Part shown: one piece after another, positions 5,799-8,926 of the stretch
Layout: every line of letters starts with the position of its first letter
Position numbering within the stretch: the first letter of the stretch is position 1
Assembly: GCA_012032575.1 (NCBI GenBank)
Contig: JAAUSP010000301.1
Location: forward strand, 1-8,926
Length of the DNA: 8,926 nt
Direction: 5' to 3'
From: Anaerolineales bacterium
GTDB lineage: Bacteria > Chloroflexota > Anaerolineae > 4572-78 > J111
Program-made: the position numbers and the translations under genes
The notes under the pieces: model-generated
Database searches by the model: none
Told to the model about the DNA's origin: nothing
What the model saw: only the letters and a program-made list of their open reading frames with translations

Positions 5799-6639
5799 GC
5801 CGCCGCTCCATCCAGCCCGATGATCACCCCAAAGCGGCCGGTGCGACCCTTTTCGGCCCGGTGAGAAAAGAACTGATCGGTTCGGCAGGCCGTACACAAT
5901 CCTGACTGAATCACCTGTTCCACCCCGGCCGCGGCCAGTTGGCGGCGATTGGCTTCCCACATATCGAAATGAGCCTGGTCGGCCTGGCCGTTACGCCGGG
6001 CAAACAGGCTGGCCGGGTTGACAAAGACGGCGGCTGCCGCGTCCATCACCTCCGGCCCCACTTCATAACAGCACGGCCCGATGGCCGGCCCAATTACAGC
6101 AATAATATCCCCAGCCCCGCAGTCGAACTGCCGGACCATCGCCCTGACCGTTGCCCCGGCGGCATCCTTCATCGTGCCGCGCCAGCCGGCGTGGGTCAGC
6201 CCGACTGCGCCCCGCACCGGGTCAAAAAAGATGAGCGGGGTACAATCACCAAAACGCATAGACAAATAAATACCCGGCGTCGCCGTAATCAACCCGTCGG
6301 CCTGACCCATCACCCGCTGCCGGTTGGTAGAATTGACCGACAAAACATCGGCGCTGTGGATCAGGTGGCAGGAAACAGTCTGGTCGGGCGAAATATCCAG
6401 CACCCGGCAAACCTGCTCATAATTTTTTTGACCGCCTCCGGGTCATCGCCAACCGATATGCCCAGGTTAAGGCTGGCAAAAGGCGCTTGACTGTACCCCC
6501 CTTGACGTGTAAAAATAGCATGGCGTAAATAGGGGTAAGCATCAAAGGCGGCGATGCGATACAATAGCAGATTTTGATCCGTAACGGGATACACGCCCTC
6601 AGTAACAGCCGGCAGCGTCATAAAATGAGTGTAGCACAT
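5795..6639 (-). CDS. yfiH: YfiH/YlmD family (polyphenol oxidase/purine nucleoside phosphorylase, Cu-oxidase_4), split by a frameshift
   Basis: The family (PF02578; YfiH, YlmD, human LACC1/FAMIN) has been described as a multicopper-type oxidase and more recently as a purine nucleoside-metabolising enzyme. The N-terminal part (6639 downward) gives AIFTRQGGYSQAPFASLNLG at residues 41-60 and then leaves frame after AVKK at an A7 run (complement of 6423-6429). The rest continues in the next frame as NYEQVCRVLDISPDQ, with HLIHSADV, GQADGLITATPG, MRFGDCTPLIFF, GLTHAGWRGTMKDA and GPAIGPCCYEVG. His, Cys and His of HLIHSADV, GDC and HAGWRG are the expected metal ligands. One additional A would restore a single ~281-residue protein. 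A sequencing or assembly indel is most likely; decay or slippage at the A run are alternatives. The start may be the ATG at 6637-6639 or at 6619-6621; neither has a clear ribosome-binding site. Confidence 0.88.
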
Positions 6640-6671
6640 TCACTTATGAACGTCAATTGATTTCAAGCCCT

Positions 6672-6700
6672 ATTATAGCAAACAACATGACATAAGACAA
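6672..6700 (-). promoter_or_regulatory. Sigma70-type promoter for the yfiH-yggS-proC-yggT-yggU train
   Basis: On the minus strand TTGTCT (complement of 6695-6700) and a perfect TATAAT (complement of 6672-6677) are 17 bases apart. Transcription would start near 6665, about 25 bases before the first candidate ATG of yfiH. Confidence 0.72.
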
Positions 6701-6729
6701 CGTAAGGCGGGAGGCATGAATTTGGCTTT

Positions 6730-6815
6730 TTTAAAGACTTGGCCTTAAATAGAACCTACACAGAGAAGCGACAAGTACCTTGTGAAATCTGTGTAAGGCA
6801 GTGCCAAGATTTAAA
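6730..6815. repeat. Nested imperfect hairpin, possible structured RNA or small inverted-repeat element
   Basis: Four arms nest inside one another: TTTAAA (6730-6735) with TTTAAA (6810-6815), CTTGGC (6738-6743) with GCCAAG (6803-6808), TACACAGA (6757-6764) with TCTGTGTA (6788-6795), and ACAAG (6771-6775) with CTTGT (6779-6783) around a TAC loop. It lies in the 306-base gene-free gap between the divergent yfiH and aminotransferase genes. No T-tract or known riboswitch pattern is evident. The only open frame is a 10-codon one at 6716-6748 with its purine run too close to the ATG. Confidence 0.55.
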
Positions 6816-6825
6816 TTAACCAAAA

Positions 6826-6878
6826 CGTGTTGCGTGTTCCGTCTGCTTGACCTCACGCAAGACGCAACACGCAACACG
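6826..6878. repeat. 18-bp inverted repeat of GTGTTGC-type heptamers
   Basis: CGTGTTGCGTGTTCCGTC (6826-6843) is the inverse of GACGCAACACGCAACACG (6861-6878) except for one base. Each arm is two copies of a 7-base unit (GTGTTGC/GTGTTCC; GCAACAC twice). The 17-base loop contains ACGCAA, another partial unit. No T-tract follows. It lies about 70 bases upstream of the aminotransferase start, so it is in or near that gene's promoter region. Confidence 0.88.
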
Positions 6879-6898
6879 AATATTGAGTAACTATTTTC

Positions 6899-6926
6899 TT
6901 GGAACTACCTAATCTCTGGTTAAAAA
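6899..6926 (+). promoter_or_regulatory. Weak candidate promoter for the aminotransferase gene
   Basis: TTGGAA (6899-6904) and TAAAAA (6921-6926) are 16 bases apart, 20 bases ahead of the start codon. Both boxes match the consensus imperfectly, and the region is AT-rich enough for a chance match. Confidence 0.3.
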
Positions 6927-6945
6927 TCTAAAACCCTTCGAGTTG

Positions 6946-8283
6946 ATGATGGAATACAAAGAATTTCATGGACATGTTTTTTACCGGCGCATGGGCCATG
7001 CCCGGCCCATGCTGTCACACGGCGAGGGCGTCTATTTGATTGATGCCGACGGCAAGCGTTATATTGACGCCTCCGGCGGGCCGGTGCTGGTTAACATTGG
7101 TTATGGGGTGCCGGAAGTGGTTGAGGCGATGACCACCCAGGCGACAGCGGCGGCCTACCTGCACGCGACCATGTTCACCAGTGAGGTATTGGAAGATTAC
7201 AGCGCCGCCCTGGCCGAAGTAACCCCGCTGGAAAATCCGCGCTTTTTCTACCTTGGCAGCGGTTCCGAGGCGGTTGAAACCGCTATTAAGTTTGCCCGGC
7301 AGGTGCAGGTGGATCGCGGCGAAACGCAGCGCTATCTGGTGATTTCCCGCTGGCACAGTTATCACGGCACCACTTTGGGCGCGCTGGCGGTGAGCGGCCG
7401 GCCCGGTTTGCGCCAGCTTTACCAGCCGATGCTGGCTCAAACGCCCCACATCGAGCCGCCTTATTGTTATCGCTGTCCCTTCAACCTGACCCATCCGGGC
7501 TGCGGGCTGCGCTGCGCTCACGCCCTGGAAGAAGCGATCAAGATCAACGGCCAGGAAACCATTTCGGCCTTCATTGCCGAGCCGATCAGCGGGGCCAGCC
7601 TGGCCGCCGCTGTGCCGCCGCCGGAATACTGGCCGCTCATCCGCCAGATTTGCGATCACTACGGGCTGCTGCTCATCGCCGACGAGGTGATGACCGGCTT
7701 TGGCCGAGCCGGACTTTGGTTTGCGATTAGCGCCTGGGGTGTCGAGCCGGATATTATGACCATGGCCAAAGGGTCCGGCGGCGGCTATTTTCCGCTGTCA
7801 ATCACGGCGGTCAAAACCGAGGATGTCAAAACCATCCGCGCCGGGCACGGCGATTTTGTTCACGGCGGCACATTTTCGCACCACCCGGTTGGTATGGCGG
7901 TAGGGTTGGCCGTGCTGCGCTATCTCCAGCAGCATCATCTGGTCGAAGCGGCCCGAACGCAGGGGGAGAAGCTGGCGCTGAAGCTGCGGGCCGCTTTTGG
8001 CGACCATCCGCATGTGGGCGATATTCGCGGGCAGGGCTTGATGTGGGGCCTGGAATTTGTGGCCGACCGGGCCGGCAAAGCGCCTTTCCCGGCCCGGCAG
8101 GGCATCTCCAAAAAAATTGGCGACGCCGCCTTCGAGCGCGGGCTGATTGTTTATCCCAGCAGCGGCAACGCCGACGGCCTCAACGGTGACCAGGTTATGA
8201 TCGCTCCGCCCTTTATTGTGACCGATGCCCAGTTGGATGATATTGTGGGCTTACTGGGGGAAGCAATCGCAGCAGTTATCTGA
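6946..8283 (+). CDS. Class III PLP-dependent aminotransferase
   Basis: The 445-residue fold-type I enzyme transfers amino groups using PLP. It shows DADGKRYIDASGGPVLVNIGYG near the N-terminus, GSGSEA (104-109, phosphate binding), WHSYHGTT (~136-143), IADEVMTGFGR with D246 contacting the PLP nitrogen, MAKGSGGGYFPLS with K275 as the Schiff-base lysine, and HGGTFSHHPVG closing the cofactor site. These fit the omega-transaminase/aspartate aminotransferase family group of class III; the substrate cannot be told from sequence. Residues 173-191 hold four cysteines (C174, C177, C186, C190) in CYRCPFNLTHPGCGLRC, seen in a subset of this family as I recall. Two adjacent ATGs (6946, 6949) and a TTG at 6943 are possible starts; none has a good Shine-Dalgarno sequence. 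It is a single-gene unit, convergent with leuB. Confidence 0.93.
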   Translation: MMEYKEFHGHVFYRRMGHARPMLSHGEGVYLIDADGKRYIDASGGPVLVNIGYGVPEVVEAMTTQATAAAYLHATMFTSEVLEDYSAALAEVTPLENPRFFYLGSGSEAVETAIKFARQVQVDRGETQRYLVISRWHSYHGTTLGALAVSGRPGLRQLYQPMLAQTPHIEPPYCYRCPFNLTHPGCGLRCAHALEEAIKINGQETISAFIAEPISGASLAAAVPPPEYWPLIRQICDHYGLLLIADEVMTGFGRAGLWFAISAWGVEPDIMTMAKGSGGGYFPLSITAVKTEDVKTIRAGHGDFVHGGTFSHHPVGMAVGLAVLRYLQQHHLVEAARTQGEKLALKLRAAFGDHPHVGDIRGQGLMWGLEFVADRAGKAPFPARQGISKKIGDAAFERGLIVYPSSGNADGLNGDQVMIAPPFIVTDAQLDDIVGLLGEAIAAVI

Positions 8284-8298
8284 CAAAGGGTTACAGAT

Positions 8299-8348
8299 AA
8301 AAAAAGACCGAACGTGGCCCCAAATTTCAGAGGCCACGTTCGGTCTTT
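8299..8348. terminator. Bidirectional rho-independent terminator between aminotransferase and leuB
   Basis: A perfect 17-bp stem (AAAGACCGAACGTGGCC at 8303-8319 with GGCCACGTTCGGTCTTT at 8332-8348) closes a 12-base loop. Seven A residues at 8299-8305 give a T7 tract for minus-strand transcripts, while the plus side has only TTTAT. It should serve leuB best and the aminotransferase gene, whose stop is 15 bases away, as well. Confidence 0.93.
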
Positions 8349-8376
8349 ATAGTTATTAAAAGTAACTCTCACCTAT

Positions 8377-8483
8377 GTCATTTCGACCCAAGGGAGAAAT
8401 CTCCGAGGCCGATGTAGCGTGGCAGGGACGCTTCGCGTCGGCCTGCGGCCCCGAAACCTGTCCTGAGCCTGTCGAAGGATGAC
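8377..8483. repeat. Dispersed-repeat-like palindromic intergenic element
   Basis: The ends pair as GTCATTTCGAC (8377-8387) with GTCGAAGGATGAC (8471-8483), leaving a two-base bulge. Inside, AGGCCGA (8406-8412) pairs with TCGGCCT (8438-8444), GACGC-TTC-GCGTC (8427-8439) and GGCC-TGC-GGCC (8440-8450) form small hairpins. GTCATTTCGAC...GGGAGAAATCTCC and TCCTGAGCCTGTCGAAGGATGACC resemble intergenic repeats I remember from many bacterial genomes, including Chloroflexi. It has no coding capacity. Confidence 0.7.
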
Positions 8484-8505
8484 CTGAGGACTGAGTAGTT
8501 ACGGG

Positions 8506-8926
8506 TTACAGATGTTTGACGACTAAATCGCCCATTTCTGTGGTTCCTACGGTTGGCTGGTCCTGCCCGGCCAAATCCGGCGAGCGATGCCCGGCAGTGA
8601 GCACTGCCTCCACGGCGGCTTCGACGGCGGCGGCTTCGCGGCTGAGATTCAGCGAAGTGCGCAGCAACATCGCCACGCTCAAAATAGTCGCCAGCGGGTT
8701 GGCGATGCCTTTGCCGGCGATGTCGGGCGCGGAGCCGTGGATTGGCTCGTAGAGGCCAAACTGGCCGCCGGCGCTGGTCTTCTTCTCGCCCAGCGAGGCC
8801 GAAGGCAGCATGCCCATCGAGCCGGCCAGCATGCTCGCTTCGTCGCTGAGGATGTCGCCAAACATATTTTCGGTGGCAACCACATCAAAATCGGCCGGGC
8901 GGCGGATAAGGTACATGGAGCAGGCG
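8506..8926 (-). CDS. leuB: 3-isopropylmalate dehydrogenase, C-terminal part (runs off the window)
   Basis: LeuB oxidises and decarboxylates (2R,3S)-3-isopropylmalate with NAD+ in leucine synthesis, using Mg2+ or Mn2+. About 139 C-terminal residues are present, of roughly 350 usual. They include [24 protein letters not shown] with the conserved metal/substrate Asp residues, [10 protein letters not shown], and [23 protein letters not shown], the NAD-binding loop. [12 protein letters not shown] points to LeuB rather than isocitrate dehydrogenase or tartrate dehydrogenase. The stop is TAA (complement of 8506-8508). The 5' end and promoter lie beyond 8926. No other leu gene is visible in the window. 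Confidence 0.95.
   Translation of the reverse strand, partial: ACSMYLIRRPADFDVVATENMFGDILSDEASMLAGSMGMLPSASLGEKKTSAGGQFGLYEPIHGSAPDIAGKGIANPLATILSVAMLLRTSLNLSREAAAVEAAVEAVLTAGHRSPDLAGQDQPTVGTTEMGDLVVKHL

Larger units (their letters stand above)
8288..8513. repeat. Pair of 11-bp direct repeats (GGGTTACAGAT) bracketing the intergenic element
   Basis: GGGTTACAGAT occurs exactly at 8288-8298, just after the aminotransferase stop, and at 8503-8513, where it overlaps the leuB stop codon (8506-8508). The 204 bases between hold the terminator and the palindromic element. Target-site duplication or an unequal duplication are both possible; the inner ends show no terminal inverted repeats. Confidence 0.7.

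Noticed and set aside
5799..5960. N-terminal extension of YggS
   Set aside because: The extra residues are the other frame of yfiH, and the ATG at 5796-5798 has a proper ribosome-binding site and matches the usual YggS N-terminus.
6423..6429. Canonical programmed -1 frameshift site
   Set aside because: The frame phasing (GTC AAA AAA ATT) does not fit the classical A_AAA_AAG type heptamer, and no strong downstream stem is evident, so an indel error is favoured.
6716..6748. Ten-codon plus-strand frame after GGGAGG
   Set aside because: The purine run sits one base from the ATG, and the frame lies across the nested hairpin; nothing supports translation.

Overview
The window reads as a contig from a member of the Chloroflexota, probably an Anaerolineae-like lineage. 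This is an inference from gene style: a proline/threonine-rich lipoprotein with a WPD...LGCP...QVITPGY domain, a phytoene-desaturase-like oxidoreductase, and intergenic repeats built from short tandem units. No rRNA or other strong taxonomic marker is present. The first ~500 bases look foreign or damaged. They hold the start of an alphaproteobacterial-type rpsD gene on the minus strand, broken by a frameshift, and a second broken coding-like stretch on the plus strand. A chimeric contig end is the simplest explanation.

Layout: 1-518, garbled coding fragments; 545-623, a terminator and then a good sigma70-type promoter; 666-2261 (+), a COG1233/PYROXD2-like FAD oxidoreductase; 2357-2749 (+), a very acidic repeat protein I do not recognise; 2877-2910, a bidirectional terminator; 2923-3477 (-), a lipoprotein; 3569-6639 (-), a gene train that reads in transcription order yfiH/ylmD, yggS/ylmE, proC, yggT/ylmG, yggU (DUF167), with a strong promoter at 6672-6700; 6640-6945, a gene-free stretch with two large hairpins; 6946-8283 (+), a class III aminotransferase; 8303-8348, a bidirectional terminator; 8377-8483, a dispersed-repeat-like element; 8506-8926 (-), the 3' end of leuB.

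The minus-strand train joins a PLP-homeostasis protein (YggS), proline synthesis (ProC) and the small membrane protein YggT. Two gene junctions overlap (yfiH/yggS by 4 bp, proC/yggT by 8 bp), which suggests translational coupling. yfiH is split by a one-base shift at an A7 run. The neighbourhood combines the ylmD-ylmE-ylmG order of Gram-positive bacteria with the yggS-proC-yggT-yggU order of Pseudomonas.

The most unusual signal is a set of four intergenic hairpins (2265-2327, 2750-2801, 4977-5051, 6826-6878). In three of them each arm is a short tandem repeat of a 6-7 base unit and the other arm is the same unit inverted; the fourth (2750-2801) is a looser version. The unit sequence differs at every locus. 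A further nested hairpin (6730-6815) and a repeat element between 11-bp direct repeats (8288-8513) add to the picture. I see no CRISPR array, defence system, transposase or tRNA.
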